From NCBI GenBank assembly GCA_008729055.1, contig SDUX01000003.1, positions 1,488,001-1,552,000 on the forward strand: DNA of 64,000 nt. The letters run 5' to 3'. The first letter of the stretch is position 1; each line of letters starts with the position of its first letter. Shown here in pieces: positions 44,444-55,095 of this stretch. A program made the translations under genes and the position numbers. The notes below the pieces were generated by a model that was given only the letters and a program-made list of their open reading frames with translations, did no database searches and was not told the DNA's origin. This DNA comes from Pyropia haitanensis (lineage: Eukaryota; Rhodophyta; Bangiophyceae; Bangiales; Bangiaceae).

Positions 44444-46239
44444 CGCTGCAACAGTGTCGCAATGGGAAAAGAGGGGGAGCGGGGGGGGGGGGGGCCCAGC
44501 GGGAGCGGGAAGTGGTAAAAGGGGGGGGAAGGCCAAAGGCGGGCGAGGGTGCCAGCGAAGCGGGGCGGCCGCGCGCAGCGTGACAGTGGAGGACGAAGCA
44601 CCAGCGGCACCAGGCCCTGCTGGCCAGTCGCACCTGCGCGGCACAGCCGAGGGGGGGGGGGGGCGCGAGAGCCGAGGCCTTATGGAGGGGAGCGCGGCGC
44701 CGCCGCCGCCCGCCGCACTGCCACGCGGGCGGGCGGGCGAGCGGGCGGGCCGCCCGCGGCCGCCCGGCGCCGCGCCGCCGCGGGCGCCGCGCCGCCGCGG
44801 GCGCCGACCGTGCCTCGCCCGCCACCCCCCCCCCCCCCCCGGGGTGAGGTGCCATTGGCCGGGCGGGTGTCAGGCGGCCGTCTCGGGAGCGTTGCGCGGC
44901 GGCGGCGGTGGCGGCGGGCGGGGGGGCCCGCTGGGCCGACCGTCGGCGGGCGACCCGGCATGGTCTGGGAGGGCACCGGCCGCACGGGGGCCTACCTGCC
45001 AAGACGGGAACGCCGCTGGCAGGGGCGCCGGCACGCCCGCGCTCCCACCACCCCTACCCGATGAAGGGGAGCCTGCCCGAGTGGCGGAACATCCGCCGCC
45101 CTCTTGGGGACTGTGCCGCGTGGCGGGGTGGACGGTGGGCGGGGGGGGGGAAGGGACGGCGGTTCGTTCTAGGTGCACGAGAGGGCCGGCCGCCCTGACG
45201 GGGTGGGGGGGGGCGCGTGCCGCCCGGTGCGCCGGCGCGTGTCGAGGAATCTTCCTCCCGCCCTTTGTTTCTCTTGAAACGTCCATAGGTGGCGGCCGCC
45301 GCGCGTGGCGGCCACCACGGTGACGCGGCGGGCAACGCGGCGGACCGGGTGGGGCTGGCCGAGTGGCTGCCAGCCGGCCGGGGCGAAAGTGGAATAGGAT
45401 GGAGGCGAGGCACCCGCGCACCAGTGGACGCCTGGCTGGCGTCTCGTTTACCAGGGGAAACGAACCCCCTGACAGTGGTGGCGGGGGGGGATAGTGACAG
45501 CGCGCTTCAACAAGGCCCGGTTGCCCGCAGCGTGGGGGGGGGGGGTGGGAACGACACGGGATTCCCGGGTCGAGAAGGAAGTGTCTGGCCCGCCGCGGGC
45601 GGTGGAGGTGTGCCTTTCCCCAAGTGCGGCCTTGCATGGCCATGGCCGGCGATGGCAACAGATCTCTTTGCTGATCGCGGCGGCGTCTAGGCGGGCGGCC
45701 GCTGCGGCGGCGGTGCGCTGGCCGCCGCCGCGCGCCGCCCGTCTTGGCCGGCGACCTCCCCTGCCAGCGGGCTGGCAGCGGCGGGCAGCCGGCTAGGCGG
45801 CGGGGGGCGCTCCCAGTCGCGGCGCGGCGGAGCTGCCAAAGTGTCTGTGCCGCGCGGCGTTTGGTCACACCCCTCTCGAGGCGCGCGCCTGGATGGAGGC
45901 GTAGGTGGCCTGCCAACGCGGCCGTCTCTCGTCCACCACGCGGCATCGCCGATGGTACACACCCAATACGGGGCACTTTGACTGTACGTGCGCAAACGCA
46001 ACAAGTTCACCAATTCTTCTAGGAGTTACTGAAAAGGATCCGAACACTCTTCAGTAAGTAACACACCGAGGTTTTTGGCTGTCACGTGACCAGCCAGGGT
46101 TTTCGCCTCGCCTCGCCTCCTCCGGGGAGATATCCTTGACCTGCAAATGGGACGGCGCCGCGAGCGCATCCGCCGCCGCCGCCGCGAGTGGCTCCCGTGC
46201 CGGCGCCGTTGGGTCGGGCAGGTGAGCAAGTAATAGACG
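44444..46239. other. Intergenic stretch, nothing recognised
   Basis: GC-rich with G and C runs (44650-44662, 44827-44840, 45535-45548). A short hairpin (GTTACTGAA with TTCAGTAAGTAAC, 46023-46062) and GGGTTTTCGCC (about 46093), which resembles the inner TIR motif of the adjacent giant element, lie near the right side. No gene is recognised. Confidence 0.4.
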
Positions 46240-46287
46240 CGACGAAACACCGTTGGGGATTCTCATCCTCGCTCGAAAACCCGCGCC
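46240..46287 (+). repeat. Left terminal inverted repeat of the giant element
   Basis: Reads inward from CGACGAAACACCG to CGAAAACCCGCGCC. It pairs with 61476-61522. Confidence 0.7.
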
Positions 46288-46459
46288 CTTTGAACTGTTG
46301 ACGCAGTGTTTCCCGGCGGTCCCCAGGCTCTGAATGGCTGCTGCCTCGCGGCCCGCCCGAGTGGTCCACAACCGTCAGCTGCCACGTACCTTTGTGGACC
46401 ACTAGAGCACCAGTCTGGGGACCGGTTCTGTAATGAGCTGGGCACCGGATACCGGCGTC

Positions 46460-46760
46460 GGAGCTCCCCGCCCCCACTGTGCGCCCGCCTACCCCCGCGC
46501 CCGCCCACCCCCGTGCCCCCCCCGCCCGCCCTCCCCCACGCCACCCCCCCCGTCAGCCCGCCGGCCCCCCCGCCCGCCCCCCCGCCCGCCCCCCCGCCCG
46601 CCCGCCCCCACGCGCTCCCCCCCCCCCCCCCACGCCACCCCCCCGCCAGCCCGCCGCCCCCCCCGCGCGCCCCCCCGCCCGCCCCCCCGCCCGCCCGCCC
46701 CCGCGCGCCCTCCCCCCCCCCCCCGGCCCGCCCGCCGGCCCCCCAGCGCGGCGGCCTGCC
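46460..46760. repeat. Near-pure C tract with an imperfect internal tandem duplication
   Basis: About 300 bp of almost only C on the plus strand, with scattered CCCG and CACG. Two similar halves (about 46555-46650 and 46650-46740) repeat blocks such as CCCCCCCGCCCGCCC. It lies between the left TIR and the transposase start, so it may be part of the promoter or 5' leader. The minus strand is G-quadruplex-prone. Confidence 0.55.
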
Positions 46761-47195
46761 GGCTGGCCAACCCGCCGGCCGGTACGCGTGCTACTGGTCC
46801 GGCCTGCTGCCCCTCTCGCCGGCTCGCCAGCCGGCGCCTAACACCTTTTACGGGGGGTGCTCGCCGTTGAGGACGCCCCTGCCCGGGGCGCCGGGCTCCG
46901 GGGGCACCTGCTACCGTCTCCTCTGTCCGTTCGTCCCTCTGTCGGTGCCTCCCTCTGCCGACACCTCCTTCTGCCGGTGGCTCTCGCCGTCGGGCCTGAC
47001 CGCCAACAGGCGCCGCCCCGGACGCGCGGCGCTCAAGGCGCCCAATGTTGGGTGCCCCGCGCTGGCAGCTCCCATCTCGTCTCCGACGCGGCAGATCACC
47101 TCTCCGCGTGGGGAGCCGCTGCCGGGACGTGCTGCTACGCGCGGCCCCGCGTGTGCCCCCCGAGCGCGCGCGGGTTTGTCTTCCAAGGTGCCGTC

Positions 47196-50100
47196 ATGGA
47201 TTTTGGCGCTCAAGACGATGCATTGGGCAGCGGTGACGGTGGTGAGGACGTCGATGCGCAGGCTCTGGCGCAAGTATGGATGCAGGGGCTGGCTGCTGCT
47301 CCTGCTGGAGCGGAGCCCGCGGCCATCCACATCCCCACTGAGGTTCAAGAAGGCTTGCTGAAGTACTACGAAGATGCCGTGCTGCACGTGAGCGGCAAAG
47401 ATCATCCCGGACATGGTGATGTCGCCGGACATGGTGACGGCGCCGTCGGCCCTGATGCTCTTCCAGATGGCGAGCACGACAACAAGGACAACGTTGGCAA
47501 CGGCGCAGGTTTGCTGCCTGCCGACGACGTTCCGCTGCACATGGCTCGTCAACATGAACAACCGGAGGCGCAGGACGACCAAGTGCTTCTTCCTCGTATT
47601 CGGCGTCCAGCACAGGGCGTTTTGCTGCGGCACCTGATGTTGAATCAGCTGCTGTCAGACCTGGGGATCGCGTCTCTCGCGTCGGTGGAGCTGGGCTCGC
47701 TGCACGTGACTCGCGTTGCTTCTGTCCGCCGCGGCGAGGCGCTTGTGGTCCTGCACGGATTCAAGGCCATTATTGTTTGGGCTTCAAAGGGCGGCGGGGA
47801 CCTGTGCTTTTTTTGCTCCTGCGGTGGTGAGCGCCGGTCGACTTGTGTCGAGACGCTGGTAAAGCGGCGGCGGTCATCCACATGCCCTCACGCCGCCGCC
47901 TTGCGCTGCGCCTTTTCCGACCTCGCCTTGCAGCTGTCTCTTTTGTCACTGGGCCAGCTCGTGGAGCGGTTTCCTGGGCTGTTGGGCACGGCAAGCGCTG
48001 ACGACGAGAACCCTGCCGTCGAGCACGTGACCGCTTTGCGCAACGACCGCGCCGTCTGGTCCGTTCGCGCCATGGGCGTGTGGTGCACGCTGGTGCAGCC
48101 GATTAAGTCGGCATCATCTCAGGTGCCCCGCTGCCAGAACGTGCTCTGTTCGTCGCGCATGCGATGTGTCCACGTGTTGGCGTACATGCAGCACAAGGCT
48201 GACAACGTACGGCCGGAGGACGAGGATGAGGGGCAGTATGACGCGGACGGGGTGCTGCTCGAGCGGCCTGCAGCTGGTACTGAGGCGGGCGGCCTCCCAC
48301 CTGTCGAGGTGCATGAGGAACAGAGCACAAGTCGGCGATCCCGCAACATGCTTCCCTGCCGTGGGGAGGTGCGCAGCTGCACGATATTCGACTCCTACGG
48401 CCGCGCCGGCCGGGACTCCTTGTCTGGCATGGGGTCGCTTCCCGGCGTGCTCCACGAACGGTCCTGTGTCAAGTGCAGCCGGCTGCGCGAGAACCGGCCC
48501 CTGACCACGACGGAAGCGGTGCTGTTTACTATGGGCGGGCGCGTGGCCGTGCGCACGGGGGTGTGGACTTGCAGCTGCACACAAGTCGTGCGGTACGACG
48601 GGGCGGACTCGTCGCTTTTTGCTTTCTCCTCCAAGACCGTGTTCACGCGCATGTACCTGGACATTGTTCTACACATTGCCTTAACCTCCCGCAGCAGCTT
48701 TACGGCGGCGACGGCCGCAATGGCGTTCTGCCTTCACGTGACGGCCGGCCTGCCCTTGGCCGTCTTCGGGCAAACGCGGCAGATCATCATTCAGGCGACG
48801 GGAGCGTACACAGAGACGCTGATCATCCCGCCGTCCACGTATTCCTGCCCAAGGTGTTTGTCCAAATCCGGCGAGCGGCAATACGTCACCATGATTGCGG
48901 ACGGTCAAGTGCTGGGCTTTTTCCGGGAGATGGCCCGGCCATACGTGCGGCACCTGATCGACAACCCGGTGGTGGATGTGCTCATCAGCAACGGCTGCAG
49001 CGTCAAGACGGCCAGCGTCCGGTCGGCGATTCGCAAGCGCTGCAGCACGCCCTGTGGCAAGGCGTCTTCGCTGAACGCCGCGGAGGTAAAGGCGCTCAAC
49101 ACCTTCTTGCTTTTGGGGAGCAGGGTGCCCGGGAGCGAGCGCAAGTGCGACGACACGGACATCGGCCAGTCGTCCGCGGCGGAGGCGGCATGGGCGGCGA
49201 GCTACATCTTCTCATCATTCTTCAAGATCAAGAACATAGGGGAGCTCAATGCCGACTCGTCCGACAGCGAGTTGAGCGACGACGTGCAGGCGGAGATGTC
49301 GTCGTCCTCCCCTGTTGACGGCAGCATTGCTGTGAGCAGCGGCGCAGGCAGCAGCAGCAGTGACCAGGAGCCGGCCCCCAACAAGTCCGCAACGGCGCAG
49401 CCGAGCCGCACCGCGACCGCGTGGCACTGTGTTCGAATTAAGGGGGCCGCTGGAAGCGAGAACTGCAATAAGCTGCTCGTTTTGGAGAGGTGGCGCGTCG
49501 TGCAGCGGTTTGTGTCCACCTTTTTGGCGGAGCCGGTGATCGGCATCTTTGCTGGCAGTGACAAGGCTGGCATCCAGGCGCTTGTCGTGGCCCTCATCGA
49601 TGGCGTTAAGCAGCGCGAGTGGCAGGAAATGACGGCGCCCGTTGAGTGCGTCTCCCTGGTGTGGCCTTTCCTGTATCAAGTTGCGGAGGACCTGGACGGC
49701 GACCCCGACTTAGCCCGCGCCATTGGGGAGCTGTTGCTTTTTGCTGTGGACTCCGAGAGGCGTATGGAGGTTCTGTGGTTGGAGAAGGCCAGCCCGTCGC
49801 AGAAGGCCTTCGCGGAAAAGTGGGCCACCACGGACCGGCTCAAGTACCAGGCGTGGGAGCGGGAGGTCGGCGTTATCCCACCCGCCCCGCGAGTTCTGGC
49901 GCATCCCCTCTCTCTCCGAAGGGCCGTGGCGCAGGAGGAGGAGCGCTTGAGCGGCAGCATCTTCCCATCGCTGGAGCCCGTGCGCCCATTTACTTTTGAT
50001 TCGGTGGCTGCCCGCAAGCGGTCCAAGAAGGCAACACAAAAGCGGCAAAAGCAGCGCCGGCGGAAGTCGGGCGGGCGTGCCAAGGCGGAAGTGGGCGGAT

Positions 50101-51344
50101 CCGTCAAAAAGGCGGTCACCAAGGACAAGAGGGGGGTCAAGACAAAGCGGGAGGCTGGAGAACAGGCCAAAGGGACCAACGATGACGACTGTCGGCACGC
50201 CTTTGCGGAGTCCAATGTTTTCACGCCCGGCATGGTCAACTTCGTTTGCCCTGACGGGCTACTGGTGGGCTTTGAGATGCTGTCGTCGGCGGAGAGCCCC
50301 GCCTGCATTGCCGAAATTCTCGCTCGTCGTCTTCCCGTCCTTCCAAGCGTCATCTACTTTGATACCGCGTGTCAAGCGGCGCGCAACACTACCCGACGGA
50401 TGCCGTGGCTGCTGCGCCTGTCGCTGGTTATGTGGTTCCTTGACCGCTTCCACCAACCAAAGCATGTTTGCTCGGACATGTTCAACCCGGACGCGTTCCC
50501 GGGCATCACCAGCCTGCACAAGACCTCCGTGGCCGAGAGCCGGCACGCGCTCAACAAGCCGCTGCGCAATCAGGTGTCCTACATGACGCAGGACCGCTTC
50601 ATTGCTCATATGCGGCTGTACGGCGCCCTCAACAACTTGAGGGTGCTGCAGAAGATGCACCTGCAGCCTGATGACGACAAGACGAGGCCGGAGGTGGGCC
50701 ATCGCCCACTTCCTCAATTCTTCCACCAGAACATCGTCGCCCATTGCGAGCGCCGTGGCTGCCTTTGCGGGCGCGGACAAGCTGCTGCGGGAGTGTTGGC
50801 GGGGGCACGCGACATGCCAAGGGGGGACGCCCGTGCGGCTGAGGAAGAGAGAGCGGGTGATGCGGCGATTACGGCGCGTGCTGCAAGTGCAGATGGTGCT
50901 GCGGATCCGGCTGGTGCCGGCTGTGCTGCGGGAGCGTTTAGTGCTTCGAGTGCGGCCAGTGCTGCACACGAGCTGTGTGGGGCTCCAGATGGAATGCAGG
51001 ATGATATTCCTGCTGAAGATGAGGCACCGCCAGGTCGAGGCGCCGATGTGGCGGCGCGGACAACGGGTGATACTTTTGACGCAACAGGGCGCCAACCTTG
51101 TGACGAAGGTGATGACGAAGCCGCTGTGACCAAGGCATGTGTTATTGCGACTGACCGGGATGTACGCGGTGCCGGCCGTTCAAGTGTCGCCACGGCCGCT
51201 CAACCTGCAGGCCGGCCGCCAGCTTCTGGACCTGTGGAATCGTTGGGTAACAGGAGCCAAGGTGCGCTGGGCCCTGTCGTGGGCGACGCTACTTCCCAAC
51301 AAGAAGAAGGTGATAGTGACGACAACGACAACATAAAGTGCTAG
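47196..51344 (+). CDS. KDZ/Zisupton-family transposase (1382 aa)
   Basis: Two Cys/His clusters come first. One is SWIM-like, with C207-x-C209 and C230-x-H232 (FFCSCGG...TCPHAAAL). The second is C313, C318, C324 and H326 (CQNVLC...RCVHV). The DDE-type core follows: D569 in MIADGQVLGFFR, D1056 in YFDTACQAARNTTRR and E1114 in SVAESRHALNKPLR. Between the last two come DRFHQPKHVCSDMFNPDAFP and LHKTS; the block CPDGLLVGFEMLSSAESP precedes D1056. These match the 'HG...GF....ESP', 'YDNAC', 'DRFH...H..C' and 'E..NS.LR' signatures of Zisupton-type transposases. The first-to-second Asp spacing of about 490 residues holds helical and Lys/Arg-rich inserts. The C-terminal 200 residues are disordered. The frame is open further upstream (to 46857), but that part is Pro/Arg-rich noncoding-like DNA; the ATG at 47196 is preferred. 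It is a nuclear enzyme that would bind the TIRs. Confidence 0.85.
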   Translation: MDFGAQDDALGSGDGGEDVDAQALAQVWMQGLAAAPAGAEPAAIHIPTEVQEGLLKYYEDAVLHVSGKDHPGHGDVAGHGDGAVGPDALPDGEHDNKDNVGNGAGLLPADDVPLHMARQHEQPEAQDDQVLLPRIRRPAQGVLLRHLMLNQLLSDLGIASLASVELGSLHVTRVASVRRGEALVVLHGFKAIIVWASKGGGDLCFFCSCGGERRSTCVETLVKRRRSSTCPHAAALRCAFSDLALQLSLLSLGQLVERFPGLLGTASADDENPAVEHVTALRNDRAVWSVRAMGVWCTLVQPIKSASSQVPRCQNVLCSSRMRCVHVLAYMQHKADNVRPEDEDEGQYDADGVLLERPAAGTEAGGLPPVEVHEEQSTSRRSRNMLPCRGEVRSCTIFDSYGRAGRDSLSGMGSLPGVLHERSCVKCSRLRENRPLTTTEAVLFTMGGRVAVRTGVWTCSCTQVVRYDGADSSLFAFSSKTVFTRMYLDIVLHIALTSRSSFTAATAAMAFCLHVTAGLPLAVFGQTRQIIIQATGAYTETLIIPPSTYSCPRCLSKSGERQYVTMIADGQVLGFFREMARPYVRHLIDNPVVDVLISNGCSVKTASVRSAIRKRCSTPCGKASSLNAAEVKALNTFLLLGSRVPGSERKCDDTDIGQSSAAEAAWAASYIFSSFFKIKNIGELNADSSDSELSDDVQAEMSSSSPVDGSIAVSSGAGSSSSDQEPAPNKSATAQPSRTATAWHCVRIKGAAGSENCNKLLVLERWRVVQRFVSTFLAEPVIGIFAGSDKAGIQALVVALIDGVKQREWQEMTAPVECVSLVWPFLYQVAEDLDGDPDLARAIGELLLFAVDSERRMEVLWLEKASPSQKAFAEKWATTDRLKYQAWEREVGVIPPAPRVLAHPLSLRRAVAQEEERLSGSIFPSLEPVRPFTFDSVAARKRSKKATQKRQKQRRRKSGGRAKAEVGGSVKKAVTKDKRGVKTKREAGEQAKGTNDDDCRHAFAESNVFTPGMVNFVCPDGLLVGFEMLSSAESPACIAEILARRLPVLPSVIYFDTACQAARNTTRRMPWLLRLSLVMWFLDRFHQPKHVCSDMFNPDAFPGITSLHKTSVAESRHALNKPLRNQVSYMTQDRFIAHMRLYGALNNLRVLQKMHLQPDDDKTRPEVGHRPLPQFFHQNIVAHCERRGCLCGRGQAAAGVLAGARDMPRGDARAAEEERAGDAAITARAASADGAADPAGAGCAAGAFSASSAASAAHELCGAPDGMQDDIPAEDEAPPGRGADVAARTTGDTFDATGRQPCDEGDDEAAVTKACVIATDRDVRGAGRSSVATAAQPAGRPPASGPVESLGNRSQGALGPVVGDATSQQEEGDSDDNDNIKC

Positions 51345-51843
51345 TCGTAAAAAAGAGTGACGTAACACGCACGGACAAAGCCAACAGTATCATGCGGTAG
51401 ACAAGACCGTAGGAAAAAAGACAACAGCGGTCGAGGGCAGCCCGGCGGACAAAAGATATAAGGAAAAAGAGAGAGAGAAAACACAAGGAGGGGCAAACCG
51501 AGCACGAAAGAGAACCATAGGAAAGTGAACCAACGAAAAGGCTGCACGCCAAGGACAGTGGTCGCAGTCGGCGACAGTAGATGCCCGCCACAGGGCCCTC
51601 AGGCAGGTAGCGTCCAGCCGTCGCCCCTGCTAAAGGCGCCAGCTATGAAAGCCTCTGTGACGGACGGACGGTGGCGGACTTGAGGGGAAGGAGTGCGGGG
51701 GGAAGCGGGGAAGCGGTCTGCTGTGTGGTGAACAGGAAATGAAAATGCCCGATGTTGAGCCCGCGGGCTACGGCAGCAGGCACCGGCGGGTGCGGCGGCG
51801 GGTCGTGGACTCCAGGGGTCACAGTAAAACGTGGCCGCCGCGG

Positions 51844-52080
51844 GCAACGGTGGAGGCATCAGGCAACGGTGGCGGCGGTGGGCAACGGTGGCAGCGGTAC
51901 GCAACTGTTGCGGCGGTAGGCACCGAGGACAGCGTTGGGACACGAGAGGGGGCCGCGGGCGGTGCCTGCGGCAGCTCGCAGTACCGGCGGCGGCACGCAG
52001 AGCCGGCGGCAGCAGCAAACAGCACCGGCGGTTGCGTCAGACAGCGCCGGCCGCTGCGGGCCGTGGACGCCGTCGTGGGC
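51844..52080. repeat. Left arm of an inverted minisatellite pair (19-bp units plus unique block)
   Basis: Four 19-bp units of the form GCAACGGTGGCGGCGGTGG (51844-51919) are followed by a block encoding RRRHAEPAAAANSTGG in one frame (about 51980-52070). The same two parts recur in inverse orientation at 56395-57010, with many more 19-bp units. Confidence 0.65.
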
Positions 52081-52524
52081 AACTGCAGGGACTGGGGATG
52101 TGTCGTCGGCGGCCGTCGAGGAGGGCAGGTCGTAGCCAGGCAGCGAAGACCGGATGTAGCTTGCCCGCCGGAGTCGGCGTCCTCAGCCATAGGCTGCCGC
52201 CGCCGCTCTGGGGCGCTGCCAGCCGCTGCCACGGCGGCAGCGGCCACCGCCGCTGCCGCGCACCGCCGCTTCCATCGCGGTTGTGGCGGCCGCCGCCGCC
52301 GCCGCTGCCCCCCCGCGCGACCATCGTGGCAGCGCCGTCTGCCCCCACCGCCACGCTCCACCGCCACTGCCTCGGCCGGTAAAGGGGGCTGACGCCGCCG
52401 CCGCGCACTGCGGTCTTCCCCTTGACGCGACCGCGGCAGGCTGGCGCTCGCGCCGCGGCCAGCCACCTCCCCTGACACCGGTTGAACGGCCGGGCAGCAA
52501 GACGACTGTGGCGACCAGCTACTC

Positions 52525-55095
52525 ACATGACAGGCAGAGATATTTGATGGTAGTTTCATTCCAAGCCAATATTCCACGGAAGTCAACAGTACAGATACAT
52601 CCGACTGGACTCACATCTCCTGGCCTATCTGGAGAATCAGGTGTCCAACACGTCCAACCTGATAGGCTGTTGCACAATCTGAACTGGGCGACATGAAGAT
52701 TTAAATACTGAGTCCATTGTTGCTGGTGATTGGACTACAATACTTGACTCGGAACGCATCCTGGTCAGCGACTTGTGACTGCCAACGCCGAAGACTGAAG
52801 CGCCGGCGTCTGAAGCCCCCCTCCTCCCCGCCCGGGTCGCCCGCTTCGCCGTTTTCCGCTCTTCGAACAGACTTCGTGGATATGTATGCCTTGTCTCCGA
52901 CTCCTATCAGCATTGAGAGCGTGCCTGCATACACGTCTGTCACGGCAGCGACCACAACGGCTTCATGGAGGGCCAAAGTGCACCACGCTCACACCACTGG
53001 TTCCGCCACACCGGGCGCGCTCGTGACGGTGAAACGCCGTCCGTTGCGACCTTCTGGCGTCCCCAAAAGTCCACACTTCAACAGCCTTCGATTTTTTATC
53101 GAATAGCGCTGAGAAGCCCCGCCTGTCCGTTCTGGTGTTGCCAGTTGCTTGGTATGTACGGGGATGTGGAGTGCATGGGATCCCCGGAGCTGGAGGGATG
53201 CGTCAATCCCGAGTAAACTAGTGACGCTACGACTATGGATGTATCTTTTTTTGCACGGCACCAACATAGGCGACAGAAAAAGCCAGCAACTTGGTGAGGG
53301 CAGCGCTTCACGCTATAAAATGCCGCACCTCCCAGAGCTGTCAAGTGCTTCACGGTCCTCTTTTTGCACAGACACTGAGGTTATGAGTACCTGGTGGCAT
53401 ACAAATGCTCAAAGAGGTCGGATGGCTCGCTGGGCTCCTCACATTGTTGAACCTGTGCAGAGGGACGGCTGTTGGACACTGTCGCGCAGCTGGACGCGCC
53501 CATATCGCCGATGAGAACGAAAATAGTAGTGGAGGAGGTCTGCTGTACTGTTAGGATCTGAAAAATGCAGATTTAAGTGCATGAGAGCACTGTGGGACGC
53601 TGGAGGGCCTGTCGAGGCTACCTGTCCAGAATGGCCACTTTGGGGGTCTGTATGACCTACTTCCCGACGTTTGCGACACTTTCTGAGCACATAACCGTGC
53701 TCAGCGACGATGGTTTAGTCGATAGAGCATGCTTCAGAAAAGTTGGTGACGTGGTCCCTGACCCGTGTTGCACGTGGTGAAGTGCCCTGCGCGCACTTCG
53801 GTGCAATGCGTCACACGACGCAACAGCGCGTTTCAGCAAGTCGAGCAATCCTTTTTCAAACTGTCCTCAGTTGACTATATCGATGACGCTGAGCACGGTT
53901 ATGTGCTCAGAAAGTGTCGCAAACGTCGGGAAGTAGGTCATACAGACCCCCAAAGTGGCCATTCTGGACAGGTAGCCTCGACAGGCCCTCCAGCGTCCCA
54001 CAGTGCTCTCATGCACTTAAATCTGCATTTTTCAGATCCTAACAGTACAGCAGACCTCCTCCACTACTATTTTCGTTCTCATCGGCGATATGGGCGCGTC
54101 CAGCTGCGCGACAGTGTCCAACAGCCGTCCCTCTGCACAGGTTCAACAATGTGAGGAGCCCAGCGAGCCGTCCGACCTCTTTGAGCATTTGTATGCCACC
54201 AGGTACTCATAACCTCAGTGTCTGTGCAAAAAGAGGACCGTGAAGCACTTGACAGCTCTGGGAGGTGCGGCATTTTATAGCGTGAAGCGCGTCACTCACC
54301 CTAATTTTTTGCTGTTCATGTCGGCTGTAGGGGAGCGCGACGCTTGACGTGGGCACCAACAGATTCAGCGTGCTCATATTACCCAGAAGCGGTGAGCTCT
54401 TCTCTCCGTCAGCCTCCCATACACTCTATACCCTGAGCTCACATTAGGCACCTGATGACCATGAGACAGACCGGAGGCACGCTTTCGCGCTGTCTGCTCA
54501 AGCGGTCGTGTTCAGCTGGAGCGTGGAACATTCGGGACGCCAAAAAGTCAATGCAGACGGTATTTCACCGTCAGCAGCGCCCCTGAGCGGCATATCCGAG
54601 GGAGGATGGTGAATGCATTGTGTGCGTCCATGGGGCCGTTGGGGGCTCTGCTCTAGCAGACGTCCATAGATCCGCACTCACAACTGAGTAGGACAAGAAA
54701 AAACAGGCTTGTGTATCCACCTGGCCAGCTGAGTGGACAGGAAATGGTGAAGTCAGCGACAAGGCAGGATGGAGGGGGGCGTCGGACGCCGACGCTTCAG
54801 GCGTTTGCGTCTCAGCAGTTGCAAGTCGCTGACCAGGTTACTCGCCGAGTCAAGTACAGTAATCGTCTATTCAGCAATGATGCACTCGGGATGCACTCCT
54901 CAGGTTGCACCGCTGAGATCGCGTGGCAGCCTATCATAAGAGACGAGTGGCGCATTTGATTCACCAAATAAGCCACGAGATGTGATCCAATTTGAGGGTC
55001 GGAATCTCAGACCGTCAGACGCGGCAACATGTCCGAATGACTTTGGAATTGCACGGCGTGACGAGATTGAATTTCTGGCATGTCGGACCGCTCCC
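52525..55095. repeat. Nested 2.6-kb foldback (hairpin) element
   Basis: The segment is self-complementary along its whole length. Inner arms 53303-53706 and 53887-54290 are 404 bp each and nearly identical (one amino-acid difference in the two translated copies), separated by a 180-bp loop. Outer arms 52525-53302 and 54291-55095 are also inverted copies, but at visibly lower identity: shared blocks include CAAGTCGCTGACCAGG, CGAGTCAAGTA and TGACGGTGAAA, with indels. A palindrome TTCCGTAGTACTACGGAA (55098-55115) sits at the right edge. No frame over about 90 codons looks functional. Transcription would give a long double-stranded RNA hairpin. Confidence 0.75.

Noticed and set aside
46857..47195. 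N-terminal extension of the transposase frame
   Set aside because: It reads like noncoding GC-rich DNA with many Arg, Pro and Cys residues; the ATG at 47196 begins a more acidic, protein-like sequence.
53439..54154. Two identical 83-residue frames in the hairpin arms
   Set aside because: They are the same sequence seen on opposite arms of the inverted repeat; identity follows from the DNA palindrome, and no start context or homology supports a protein.
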